From contig CALSTP010000001.1 in the NCBI GenBank assembly GCA_943789305.1, positions 1,257,178 to 1,321,177 of the forward strand: a stretch of 64,000 nt of DNA. The letters run 5' to 3'. Under the pieces are notes generated by a model. The model saw only the letters and a list, made by a program, of their open reading frames with translations. It did not search any database and was not told the DNA's origin. This DNA comes from an uncultured Flavobacteriaceae bacterium (lineage in GTDB: Bacteria > Bacteroidota > Bacteroidia > Flavobacteriales > Flavobacteriaceae). Of this stretch, positions 52,401 to 60,154 are shown in pieces. The position numbers and the translations under genes are program-made. Numbering within the stretch: the stretch's first letter is position 1; the number at the start of each line of letters is the position of its first letter.

Positions 52401-53154
52401 AGTAATTGAAGGTGGGACGACAACAGTTACAACAAATGCGTCAACCAGCGTTTTGTCAAACGATACGGATGCTGATGCTGGTGATACTTCTAATTTAACC
52501 GCTTCTATAGAAACAAGCCCCGCTTTTGGAACTCTTGTATTAAACTCAGATGGTTCATTTATTTATACTCACGATGATTCAGAAAACTTATCAGACAGTT
52601 TTACCTATCTTCCTTACGATCAAAAAGGTTATGGACTACCAACAACAGTATCAATATCTGTAACAAATACAAATGGTCCACCTGTTGCATTCACAGATTC
52701 AATAATTCTTGGTTTAGGTTCAACCTCGTCATTATTAGCAAATGGAACAAACAATGTTTTACTTAACGATATTGATCCTGATGGTGATGTTTTAACTGCA
52801 ACTTTGGTTTCAACACCCAGTTTCGGAACCATAGTACTCAACCCAGGTGGAACATTTACTTATGTTCAAGATGGAGTAATGAATGGAGGCGATAGTTTTA
52901 CTTATAAAGCCAATGATGGTGTGTCAGACAGTAATGTTGTTTCAGTTACAATAGCACTTACTTGTTCGCCTTGTACTGAATCTACCATTGAAGGAGGTAG
53001 TAATGGAGTTGTCTTTACCTATAAAGGATGCGATTGCAGGGATTATGATGTCTATGTTCCAAAAGGCAAAACATTTATCTTTTGTCACCTGAATAATTCG
53101 ATATCGATTAGTCAAGGAAGTTATACGGTCATTACAACCAAAGTATGTAAATAA
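49489..53154 (+). CDS. Giant surface protein, C-terminal part (tandem cadherin/Ig-like repeats)
   Basis: The frame is open from 49489 and has no ATG at its start; a TTG at 50038 is the first candidate start but lies inside a repeat, so this is the continuation of the gene at 46672. It contains about ten alternating repeats of two types: D(T/S)(I/V)xVxEGGTxTTT...VLxNDxDxEG...GxFxYxHDGSETTTDSFTY, and (V/D)NDCPxxxxPxxDVxVxEDExD...LVT...LTIDYxxNQNGxxTITI. The C-terminus is a distinct Cys-rich segment (CSPCTESTIEGGSNG, YKGCDCRDYDVYVPKG, TTKVCK) that may be a surface anchor or capping domain; no typical T9SS tail was seen. Confidence 0.85.
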   Translation, partial: TVLLTLSPSGTGSFTYTHNDTETTTDTFWYRAYDGAVYGNTVSVTINITPVNECPIVQNPLSNVTVPEDASDTVIPITNIFNDPESNILTYTVTNTNAALVTVSLDTTTLTLNYASDATGTATITIFANDSGCGSLVPHEFLVTVNSDNDLPIGVSDTVTVTEGGTVTVTTAGATSVLFNDTDLENHTLTVGIGKGAIAPSVSKGSINLLNDGSFTYTHNGNQNPGDIFTTDSFLYRPFDLGAGPDAGFGNTTTVTIQILHTNDCPIINIPINDFNAMEDDPDLEIDISSVFSDEENDAITLTVSSTNLALLSATKSSATTLTIDYVDNMTGSSTIILYATDNTAECSTLVSSTFVISVEPENDTPVGVPDTITVFEGSSVTTTTAGNSVLVNDTDTEGDNLTVIKLTDPLWHQEGGANFTLQASGTFIYNHDSSETTTDSFTYRLTDSFTTTDVLVTINIIPVNDCPEVTVPPLPDVNVPEDSVDTVINLNDYFTDAENDPLSYSFTNDDTSLVTVTLLAENLTIDYIPEQNGTTTITIFVDDSQGCNTTQDVFIVNVADVNDVPVSTVNSLIVDEGGTVTTTTNGFSSLLDNDIDAEGETLTAIEVTSPVNGSLTLLSSGTFQYVHNGSETTTDSFQYKANDGIDDGNTVTVSITINPVNDCPVWNDSSFATQINTVTRAEDFTNFNWLTPLQNYVTDPDNPSHTITVSYTNSDIVSISIGGLGRLFFSSIPNQHGSSTGTITIDDGTCKLYQPISITISPINDCPTLDNPVDDVSVTEDEPDRYVPLADIFSDVDVADVLTYTATPGDSSLIATSITSTALIIDFLLNQNGSTFVSLMVSDGDDNCTVDDLFNVTVVQENDQPTGVEDLISVVNGGTISVLNDGATNSVLSNDSDPESDPITAVLASPPNNGTLTFLNNGNFTYTHDGSATTTDSFTYTPRDFGGIGNTTTVTIYINNLPVGVADTIQVIEGGTTTVTTNASTSVLSNDTDADAGDTSNLTASIETSPAFGTLVLNSDGSFIYTHDDSENLSDSFTYLPYDQKGYGLPTTVSISVTNTNGPPVAFTDSIILGLGSTSSLLANGTNNVLLNDIDPDGDVLTATLVSTPSFGTIVLNPGGTFTYVQDGVMNGGDSFTYKANDGVSDSNVVSVTIALTCSPCTESTIEGGSNGVVFTYKGCDCRDYDVYVPKGKTFIFCHLNNSISISQGSYTVITTKVCK

Positions 53155-53167
53155 TTTACGAACTGTC

Positions 53168-53785
53168 CTAGTTTTCAGTTGAATTGGTGGTTTCTATCAA
53201 CTTTCCGTTTTTGTAGGTAACGCGTTGATCAAGTTTACCATTGGCTAAAAAATCTTCCCATACTCCATCTTTCCTTCCTTTTGAATCGAACTTGAGTCTT
53301 TTACGTAATTTACCATTAGAATAATAAAATAAATTCTCTCCACCCAAAATACCATTTGTAAAATGATTTTGTTCTTTTAGAATACCGTTGCTCCAATAAA
53401 CCATTCTTTTTCCATGAAAATTACCGTTTACATAATTTACAGACTCGTAAAGTTGCCCGTTTTCATAATACTTTTCTTCTAACCCATTGAGGACACCATT
53501 TTTGTAAAATAAATTACGAATCAAAGATCCATTGATATTGTATTCAGAATATTGTTCATGAATCAATCCTTCAAGAAGATTAAAATCCAACAGTAAACTC
53601 TTATTATCTTGAGCAAGTTTATAAACCCTACCAGTATAAGGTTCACCGTCTAAATAATGAAAAGATTTATTATCTACTGTTTCAATTATCAATTCATCTA
53701 AATTAATCCCTTTATCCAATGAACAGCTAGAAATGATACCAATTACAATAAAAAAAGTTAAAAGAATTGAAATTGTTTTTTTCAT
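53168..53785 (-). CDS. Lipoprotein with MORN-variant repeats (YwqK-like)
   Basis: The 205-residue product has lipobox ISSCSLDK and about five or six MORN_2-type repeats (GLEEKYYENGQLYESVNYVNG, HGKRMVYWSNGILKEQNHFTNG, GGENLFYYSNGKLRKRLKF). Proteins of this kind are often labelled YwqK antitoxin-like, but nothing here supports a toxin-antitoxin role. A surface binding or scaffolding role is more likely. It is convergent with the giant surface protein gene, 13 bases between stop codons. Confidence 0.88.
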   Translation of the reverse strand: MKKTISILLTFFIVIGIISSCSLDKGINLDELIIETVDNKSFHYLDGEPYTGRVYKLAQDNKSLLLDFNLLEGLIHEQYSEYNINGSLIRNLFYKNGVLNGLEEKYYENGQLYESVNYVNGNFHGKRMVYWSNGILKEQNHFTNGILGGENLFYYSNGKLRKRLKFDSKGRKDGVWEDFLANGKLDQRVTYKNGKLIETTNSTEN

Positions 53786-53960
53786 TATTTTTTTTTTGAA
53801 GATATAAAATATTTATTGTTTGAATTCATTCAATATGAAGAATCGATGTTCATATGAGATAAACTACTGGGTTGAAAATAAAAGTTATTATTTTTTAAAA
53901 TTTTCAAAAACACTTTAGTGAAAAATCGAAAAACGACTCTACATAATTACACGATCCATA

Positions 53961-54830
53961 CTACACATCACATATTAGTATCGACTTTTTGAGGGAATCA
54001 AGAGGTTTATTATTCTTTGGAATAAATTCTTGAGCAACTACCCCTTTGTACCCTGTATCTACAATTGCTTGCATTATTGCAGGATAAAAAAGCTCTTGAG
54101 TTTCATCAATTTCATTTCGACCAGGAACACCTGCTGTATGATAATGTCCAAAATATTGATGATTATCCGTTATTGTTCGGATGATATCCCCTTCAGAAAT
54201 CTGCATATGATAAATATCATAAAGCAACTTAAAATTTGGTGAGTCAAGTCGCTTACACAATTCAATACCCCAACGACTATTGTCGCACATATAATCGGGG
54301 TGATTGATTTTAGAATTAAATAATTCCATTTGAATCACCACACCCAACTTTTCAGCTAAGGGCAATATTTTTTGTAAAGCAGTTACACAATTTTCAAGGC
54401 CTGTTTCATCATCCATCCCTCTTTTGTTTCCACTGAAACAAATCAGGTTGGTATACCCAGCTTGAGCAACTTGTTTTATCTGCTTGGTATAATTGTCTAT
54501 AAGTAATGTATGGTATTGAGGGTCATTAAAACCCTCGGTTAAACTAATTTCAGCTCCATTACACATGGTAGATTCTAGACCATAATTTTTCAAAGTATCC
54601 CATCCATCTGGTCCTATCAAATCAATTCCCATAAGACCAAATTCCTTTGCAACAATACACAATTCCTCTAAACTTAAATCAGGATAACACCATTGACATA
54701 CAGAATGGTTTATGTTTCCTTTCAATTGACTCGAAACTTCATTGGCTTCTTGTTTAGTAAACCCTGTTGATCCAATGAATACGGTTGAAGCACTTGCAGC
54801 AAGTGTTTTAATAAGGTCTCGTCTTTGCAT
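53961..54830 (-). CDS. Exported hydroxypyruvate isomerase-like TIM-barrel protein
   Basis: The 289-residue product starts MQRRDLIKTLAASASTVFIG, a twin-arginine-type signal. The xylose-isomerase-like/AP-endonuclease-2 barrel follows, with metal residues suggested by QMELFNSK, LLYDIYHMQISEGD, GHYHTAGVPGRNEID and VVAQEFIP. Cytoplasmic Hyi interconverts hydroxypyruvate and tartronate semialdehyde, but many exported relatives act as epimerases or isomerases on keto-sugars. It is the last gene of the operon with the SDR and the exported Gfo/Idh/MocA enzyme (gaps 38 and 13 bases), so it probably isomerises their oxidised product. Confidence 0.88.
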   Translation of the reverse strand: MQRRDLIKTLAASASTVFIGSTGFTKQEANEVSSQLKGNINHSVCQWCYPDLSLEELCIVAKEFGLMGIDLIGPDGWDTLKNYGLESTMCNGAEISLTEGFNDPQYHTLLIDNYTKQIKQVAQAGYTNLICFSGNKRGMDDETGLENCVTALQKILPLAEKLGVVIQMELFNSKINHPDYMCDNSRWGIELCKRLDSPNFKLLYDIYHMQISEGDIIRTITDNHQYFGHYHTAGVPGRNEIDETQELFYPAIMQAIVDTGYKGVVAQEFIPKNNKPLDSLKKSILICDV

Positions 54831-54868
54831 ATTAAATTCTTTTGATAATTTTAATTATTAGGAGTTAT

Positions 54869-55651
54869 TTAGCGAACATTAGATCGTATTACAATAGCAT
54901 GTAATAGTTTTTGAGAAAACCTTTTGACAAATACGCCAAGTTTTTCTTTTTTTCCATAAGAAACTTCCCATTTTTTGTTTTTTATCGCATGAATCATTTT
55001 TCGGCAAAAATAAGCTACCTCTATGCCATTTTGAGTACCTGGGTCATCGTGGTTTAACGGTTCACCTGTTCCAGTCAAAGCATTAACTGTAACTTGGGTC
55101 TGAACAAAACCCGGACAAATAAGTGTAACATCTACATTATCTTTTTGATGTTCCATACGGAGTACATCAAAAAAACCATGAAGTGCATGCTTTGCTCCAC
55201 AATAACCAGAACGGAATGGTGAACCAAATTTACCCATAACACTTGTAACTACAGCAAAATGACCTTTTTTTCGCTTAATAAAATGGGGTAATAACGCTTT
55301 GGTTAACGCTACTGTTCCTAGATAGTTTATATTGATTAATTCTTGGTAAACATCAAATTGTGTTTCAGCTATTAAAGATCGCTGACTTACCCCTCCGTTA
55401 TTTATTAAAAGATCTACTGATCCATAAAAAGCTATTGCTTTTTCAACATGTTTTTCCATAGAATCAAAGTCTTTTAAATCCAATGGAAGCACTTTTATAT
55501 TCTCTGGGTATTCGCAGGAATTCTTAACCACTTTAAGTTCGGCCTCTCGACGTGCTGACAAAATCAATAATTTTCGTTGTTTAGAATATTGTTTGGCTAA
55601 TTCTGCACCAATCCCCGATGATGCCCCTGTAATCCATATGACTTGATTCAT
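54869..55651 (-). CDS. Short-chain dehydrogenase/reductase
   Basis: The 260-residue product begins MNQVIWITGASSGIG with the NAD(P)-binding TGxxxGIG. It has NNGG, Ser of VVTSVMG, and the Tyr-x-x-x-Lys of SGYCGAKHAL, so it is a complete classical SDR. The start at 55651 is preferred over 55699, which would overlap the upstream gene's end. It has no signal peptide, so unlike its operon partners it acts in the cytoplasm. It resembles the DHRS7B-like branch with a membrane-associating tail (KRFSQKLLHAIVIRS). Substrate unknown. Confidence 0.92.
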   Translation of the reverse strand: MNQVIWITGASSGIGAELAKQYSKQRKLLILSARREAELKVVKNSCEYPENIKVLPLDLKDFDSMEKHVEKAIAFYGSVDLLINNGGVSQRSLIAETQFDVYQELININYLGTVALTKALLPHFIKRKKGHFAVVTSVMGKFGSPFRSGYCGAKHALHGFFDVLRMEHQKDNVDVTLICPGFVQTQVTVNALTGTGEPLNHDDPGTQNGIEVAYFCRKMIHAIKNKKWEVSYGKKEKLGVFVKRFSQKLLHAIVIRSNVR

Positions 55652-55664
55652 AATGAGCTTTATT

Positions 55665-57116
55665 TTACAATTCCCAACCTTTACGGTAGTTTCGTCCAAT
55701 AAATTGATTGGCTTCTCTCAAATTAGTGATTTGCATATTTTCTCCGTCCCAAAGTAATTTCTTACGTCCATAGTATTCCATATTTCTGTTTGTTCCTTTT
55801 CGTAACAAGTAACTACGGATTGCAATATTCCCCATCAAGACAGTCTCAGTCAAAGGGCCAGAATAATCAAAAGAAGAAGTGAGTGCCTTGTGTTGATCAC
55901 TATTAAAGCCTGCCTTGATGGCATCTATCCATTGTTGTTGATGACCAAACTCGGGCGTTGTTTGTTTGGGTTGTTCAAAAGTTAAAGTAGGCTCACCTTT
56001 TCTAAATAATTTAGGAGTCATTCCATAAACCCCTGTAGTAATGACACCCTGTTCACCAATCATCATTACACCGTTTCCACCTCCAGGTTCACCAATATCC
56101 TCTGAAATGGGAATTAAATCGGGACGTGGCGGACGAATTCCACCATCAGACCAAGTCATAACCATTGGAGTATCGTTTTTTTCAGTAGGGTCGAAGTTAA
56201 TCGTTACTGTAGAAGATGGAGGACACCCCTCGGGAATATATTCTGGGACCCACATTTTAGTGTATACACTACCAACACTGCATTCTAGAGCGGTTGGATA
56301 ATGCAAACCTAATGCGCGAAAGGGAATATCAATTATATGACACCCCATATCCCCCAAAGCTCCGGTACCATACTCCCACCATCCCCTCCAATTGAAAGGA
56401 TGCAATGAAGAACTAAACGGGCTGTATTTTGCAGGACCAAGCCATAAATCCCAAGCCAGCTGATCGGGTTTATTTTGTGGATCTGATTGAGGTTTGGGAA
56501 CACCTTGAGGCCAAACTGGACGATTTGTCCATACTTTTACTTCGGATACTTTTCCTATCAAGCCGGCATCAATCCATTCTTGAACTCGAACTTGTGCGGG
56601 ATTTGAAGCTCCTTGATTTCCCATTTGAGTAACAATTTTATTTTCCCGAGCTTTTTCGGTTAAAAGACGAGCTTCCTTGATGTTATGAGTCAAGGGCTTT
56701 TGAACGTATACATGAATTCCACGATTCATAGCTTCCATTGCAATAATACCGTGGGTATGATCGGGTGTTGAAACTGTTATTGCATCAAGATTTTTTTCTA
56801 CATCGAGCAATTTTCTGAAATCAGTATAAAAGCTTGCATTAGGGAAATCTTTAACTGTATCCAAAACTCCGTGTTTTCCTTGAGGATCAATATCACACAA
56901 GGCTATTACTCGCTCTCGCCCTTTTACAGAAGCATTAATAATATCGCTACGTCCTTTTCCACCTGCTCCTATTGCAGCAATATTGAGTTGATCACTCGGG
57001 GCTGTAAAATCCTGACCACCTAGGACATGACGCGGCACAATCATGATTGATGAGGCGAGAATTCCTTTTTTAAGAAATGTTCTTCTAGAATTTTTTTTAA
57101 GATTTTTTGATTTCAT
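55665..57116 (-). CDS. Exported Gfo/Idh/MocA-family oxidoreductase, copy 2 (Tat signal)
   Basis: The 483-residue product has a clear Tat motif (NSRRTFLKKGILASSIMIV). The Rossmann fold follows (NIAAIGAGGKGRSDI, VIALCDIDPQGK, AITVSTPDHTHG), with the QKPLTHNIKEARLL catalytic block and a GALGDMGCHIIDIPFRAL segment. It is longer than the copy at 36590 and has the WDLWLGPA signature shared with it (WNLWLG there). Periplasmic members usually have bound NAD. It is first in an operon with SDR and TIM-barrel genes, and is likely to oxidise or reduce a sugar or 3-keto-sugar. Confidence 0.93.
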   Translation of the reverse strand: MKSKNLKKNSRRTFLKKGILASSIMIVPRHVLGGQDFTAPSDQLNIAAIGAGGKGRSDIINASVKGRERVIALCDIDPQGKHGVLDTVKDFPNASFYTDFRKLLDVEKNLDAITVSTPDHTHGIIAMEAMNRGIHVYVQKPLTHNIKEARLLTEKARENKIVTQMGNQGASNPAQVRVQEWIDAGLIGKVSEVKVWTNRPVWPQGVPKPQSDPQNKPDQLAWDLWLGPAKYSPFSSSLHPFNWRGWWEYGTGALGDMGCHIIDIPFRALGLHYPTALECSVGSVYTKMWVPEYIPEGCPPSSTVTINFDPTEKNDTPMVMTWSDGGIRPPRPDLIPISEDIGEPGGGNGVMMIGEQGVITTGVYGMTPKLFRKGEPTLTFEQPKQTTPEFGHQQQWIDAIKAGFNSDQHKALTSSFDYSGPLTETVLMGNIAIRSYLLRKGTNRNMEYYGRKKLLWDGENMQITNLREANQFIGRNYRKGWEL

Positions 57117-57166
57117 AAAATGCTTTTAAAATCAAAAATTACAAAAAAAATGTAAGAGAGAAGAGT

Positions 57167-57703
57167 TTAAGGTGTTCTAAATTCACCGACCCATTTAGAT
57201 TTATTCTTTTTAAACAAGGCACGAATATGTGCTGGACGTTTCAGTTGAAGATATTCTATTTGTGTAGCTTCAAAAACAAGTTTCAAAAAATAATGTGTCT
57301 CTTTCAAGAAATCAACAGAGCTTTCAGATTCTATTGGAGTTCCTGGAGCATGTTGGGTTGTATAATCTTTTTGAGATGCAGAAGGTTGTTGAATGAATAC
57401 AGAATTATCTTCAATCATTAAAATACAAGATGCTTGAACACGAATTTGTGTAAGTTTTTCAGGATTATAAAAAAGCAGTTCAACATTTTTATTGTTTTCT
57501 AAACTCAAAACCTTTTGAGAACGCGAATCAGTGTAAATAGTGAATTGCTTTTTTTCGGGGTCATAATCTCTAAGAACAACAACTCTCAGCTCAGGAATAT
57601 TGTTATTTGAAGTGGCTAAATTAAAAAAGCGAAAACTATGCTTTTTTTGATTCAATGAACTTTTCCATTCCTCATTGCACTTGGTAAATATTTGATCGAG
57701 CAT
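57167..57703 (-). CDS. Pyridoxamine 5'-phosphate oxidase-family FMN-binding protein
   Basis: The 178-residue product has a split-barrel FMN-binding domain like PNPOx: FRFFNLATSNNNIPELRVVVLRDYD, FTIYTDSRSQKVLSL, VELLFYNPEKLTQIRVQA. It lacks the C-terminal substrate block of true PdxH and has a short C-terminus (KSKWVGEFRTP), so it belongs to the uncharacterised alr4036-like group rather than being a vitamin B6 enzyme. Its start overlaps the DUF3089 stop by one base (TAATG), so the two are translationally coupled. Confidence 0.85.
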   Translation of the reverse strand: MLDQIFTKCNEEWKSSLNQKKHSFRFFNLATSNNNIPELRVVVLRDYDPEKKQFTIYTDSRSQKVLSLENNKNVELLFYNPEKLTQIRVQASCILMIEDNSVFIQQPSASQKDYTTQHAPGTPIESESSVDFLKETHYFLKLVFEATQIEYLQLKRPAHIRALFKKNKSKWVGEFRTP

Positions 57704-58716
57704 TAATTTGGATTGTTAAGTTCTTCCCATTTCTTGGCTCTATGCTGGGCATTTAATTCAATATCTTTCCAAAACAAATTGACATCGGCAAAGTGATAGC
57801 TTTTGATAAAAGAAAGCCAGAAGCGCTTTGGTATTTTTGGCACAGAGGACCATAATAAACCATCAACTACTTCAATATCAATTGCATTTTCATAAATAAC
57901 CCCATCAGAATTGAGAGTTCCTAGATGATCTTTCCTTGAAGTTTTTATTTCTTCATTCCATTTAATGGGATTTGTTGTTACCCCACCTTTATACCATTCC
58001 TCATATGTTTTAGGATATTTCTTTCGTTTGTATGTATTCCAACTCACAAACCCCCCTACTTGATCAGGTTTAGTCATCGGTTTAATTGTTTTAAAATCAT
58101 CAGCCTTTACACGAACACCCGGAAGGTATGCAGCTACTAAAAAGTTTTGAAGATCTTTATCATCAAAATAATCCTTGACTAACTCCTTTGCCATGATACT
58201 TCCCTGACTGTGACCAGCAATGATAATTGCTTTTCCATTATTGTAATTTTCTAAATAAAATTCAAAGGCTCTTGATACATCATCATAAGCCACTTTCCAA
58301 GAAGCTGGACCGTCTTGGTCGTGGGGAGCTACATAAGTTTTATAATGGGATTGTCTATAATAGGGCACGTATATGTTCCCTGCTTTTGCCCAACTCGAAG
58401 CTTGAAATTTAACCGATTTTACAAGGACGTCTTCCCTCAAATCTTTTCGCCCTAAATCTGCATTCCAAAGAGAATCTTTCTTGTCAGTCAGCAAGGTCGG
58501 GTAAATGAAAAAAACATCAATGTTTTTAGGTTTTGGCTCTCCAGTTATTTCTTTCAACACCTTTGGGTATTGCCCTGGAAGTACAGCCCAAGAATTGGTG
58601 TTTTTATAATCGGGTGCTTTAGGAATTGGAGTTTCTGAAAATGAAAGTGTTTTGTATGCAGTTTTACAACTAAGTAAAAGCAACATTACAAGGATAAATG
58701 ATAATTTTGTACGCAA
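57703..58716 (-). CDS. DUF3089 alpha/beta-hydrolase lipoprotein
   Basis: The 337-residue product has lipobox LLSCKTA and the DUF3089 alpha/beta hydrolase core: DVFFIYPTLLTDKKDSLWNADL, YVPYYRQSHYKTYV, the nucleophile elbow IIAGHSQGSIMAKEL, and the C-terminal LSFIKSYHFADVNLFW with the catalytic His. The function of the family is not established; an esterase or lipase at the cell envelope is likely. It is first of a two-gene unit with the FMN protein. Confidence 0.9.
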   Translation of the reverse strand: MRTKLSFILVMLLLLSCKTAYKTLSFSETPIPKAPDYKNTNSWAVLPGQYPKVLKEITGEPKPKNIDVFFIYPTLLTDKKDSLWNADLGRKDLREDVLVKSVKFQASSWAKAGNIYVPYYRQSHYKTYVAPHDQDGPASWKVAYDDVSRAFEFYLENYNNGKAIIIAGHSQGSIMAKELVKDYFDDKDLQNFLVAAYLPGVRVKADDFKTIKPMTKPDQVGGFVSWNTYKRKKYPKTYEEWYKGGVTTNPIKWNEEIKTSRKDHLGTLNSDGVIYENAIDIEVVDGLLWSSVPKIPKRFWLSFIKSYHFADVNLFWKDIELNAQHRAKKWEELNNPN

Positions 58717-58859
58717 TTTTTTTTTATAAATATAGTGTTTTTTTGAACTTTAGTTTTTAAATTTTTTGATGCAATAATTCCAAACAAAGAAGATATGAAT
58801 CCCTATTACAAGCTCCAATATGGTTTTTTTTATAACTTTAAACAGTTAAAAAAATAAAA

Positions 58860-59597
58860 ATGAAAACTTTATCCATCCTTATCTTAAATTTGTTCTTATC
58901 TGTGTTTCTTATTTCATGTAACTCAAAACCCAGAAAAGAAAAAAATGCAGAAGTTTCAATTGAAATGAAAAAAATAAATGACACCCTAGTGCGAGCAACC
59001 ATAACAACCATTTTAGAAAAAAATGGAAATGCAACCGAAGAGATTCAAGTAATCGAGGGCACTCCAGGAGTAGTAAAAGCAAAAGTTGAAGCACATAAAA
59101 GTAAAGTATTACATAATAAACCTCATCAAATTCATCAAAAAACAGAAAATAAATTACAACTTTTTTTGGAAGCAAAAAGTGGAAGTAACACAAGTGAAAC
59201 AGTGATTCTATCTGAAAAAGATGGTCAGGTTACCCTAGAAGCATCCATCAATGGTTTAGAAGAGGGTATTTATGCGATTCACATTCATGAAAAAGCAGAT
59301 TGTAGCTCTGACAACGGAAAATCAGCTGGAGGGCATTGGAATCCTACATTTGAAGCTCATGGAGCCTGGGGTAATACCGATGGATTCCATAGAGGAGATA
59401 TTGGAAACTTCATTGCTGACAGCAATGGGTTCGGTATGATCACATTCAATACAGATCTCTGGTGTCTTGGTTGTGACAACAAAGAAAAAAATTTAATAGG
59501 AAAAGCAATAATTGTGCACCAAGGTGAGGATGATTTGACATCTCAACCCTCGAGTGCTGCTGGTGCACGAATTAGTTGTTCAGGTATTATAAAATAA
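58860..59597 (+). CDS. sodC: Copper/zinc superoxide dismutase lipoprotein with N-terminal extension
   Basis: The 245-residue product has lipobox LISCNSK, about 85 extra residues of unknown role (an alpha-beta segment rich in Lys and Glu, VSIEMKKINDTLVRAT), then the CuZn-SOD domain. Metal ligands are in IYAIHIHEKADCS, the bridging GGHWNP, FEAHGA, DGFHRGDIGNF and AIIVHQGEDDL, with the disulfide between ADCS and RISCSG. The cysteines LWCLGCDN near the electrostatic loop are additional. It removes periplasmic superoxide. It stands alone, 61 bases before the sigma factor gene. Confidence 0.94.
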   Translation: MKTLSILILNLFLSVFLISCNSKPRKEKNAEVSIEMKKINDTLVRATITTILEKNGNATEEIQVIEGTPGVVKAKVEAHKSKVLHNKPHQIHQKTENKLQLFLEAKSGSNTSETVILSEKDGQVTLEASINGLEEGIYAIHIHEKADCSSDNGKSAGGHWNPTFEAHGAWGNTDGFHRGDIGNFIADSNGFGMITFNTDLWCLGCDNKEKNLIGKAIIVHQGEDDLTSQPSSAAGARISCSGIIK

Positions 59598-59658
59598 AAA
59601 ACAATTTAACTCTGTAACAAAAACCTCTCTTTCAACACCCATAAGTATAGAAATCTAG

Positions 59659-60150
59659 ATGCACTTAAATGAAACTGATTTTTTGCAATTGCTGGAAAAG
59701 CATCAAAATATTATTCACAAAATATGTCGCATCTATTCATATGATTACTCAGATCAGAAAGATCTCTTTCAAGAAATAAGTATTCAACTATGGAAATCAT
59801 ATCCAAGCTTCAAAGGCAAATCGAAATTTACAACTTGGATGTATCGTGTTGGTTTAAATACCGCAATTACCCTTTATAGAAAAAATAAAAAAACCATTCG
59901 TGGAGAAGACTATTCAAAAATTTCGGAATTAAAAGCTAATGAAGAATATGATGAAACCAAAGACAATCAAATTAAGTGGTTGTATGGGAAGATCGACACC
60001 TTTTCGGAAATAGAGAAAGCTTTGATTTTATTGTATTTAGAAGATAAAAAATATTCGGAAATAGCCGAAACTTTAGGGATATCAGAAGTCAATGCCCGAG
60101 TCAAAATCAATAGATTGAAAAAAAAATTAAAAACCATGCTGGAGCAATAA
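59659..60150 (+). CDS. ECF-type RNA polymerase sigma factor
   Basis: The 163-residue product has a sigma-70 region 2 (DQKDLFQEISIQLWKSYPSF, KFTTWMYRVGLNTAITLYRK) and region 4 HTH (YSEIAETLGISEVNARVKINRLKKKL), with no regions 1.1 or 3, as in ECF factors. It is followed after 4 bases by a membrane protein that may be its anti-sigma partner. Its target is unknown; the upstream CuZn-SOD and downstream OxyR raise, but do not prove, an oxidative stress link. Confidence 0.92.
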   Translation: MHLNETDFLQLLEKHQNIIHKICRIYSYDYSDQKDLFQEISIQLWKSYPSFKGKSKFTTWMYRVGLNTAITLYRKNKKTIRGEDYSKISELKANEEYDETKDNQIKWLYGKIDTFSEIEKALILLYLEDKKYSEIAETLGISEVNARVKINRLKKKLKTMLEQ

Positions 60151-60154
60151 GATC

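Noticed and set aside
50580-52980. CRISPR-like or DNA-level tandem repeat
   Set aside because: The repetition is at protein level (cadherin/Ig-like domains of about 90 residues) with diverged DNA, not short identical direct repeats with spacers.
53168-53785. Toxin-antitoxin system (YwqK-like label)
   Set aside because: No toxin gene is adjacent, and the protein is a lipoprotein made only of MORN-variant repeats.
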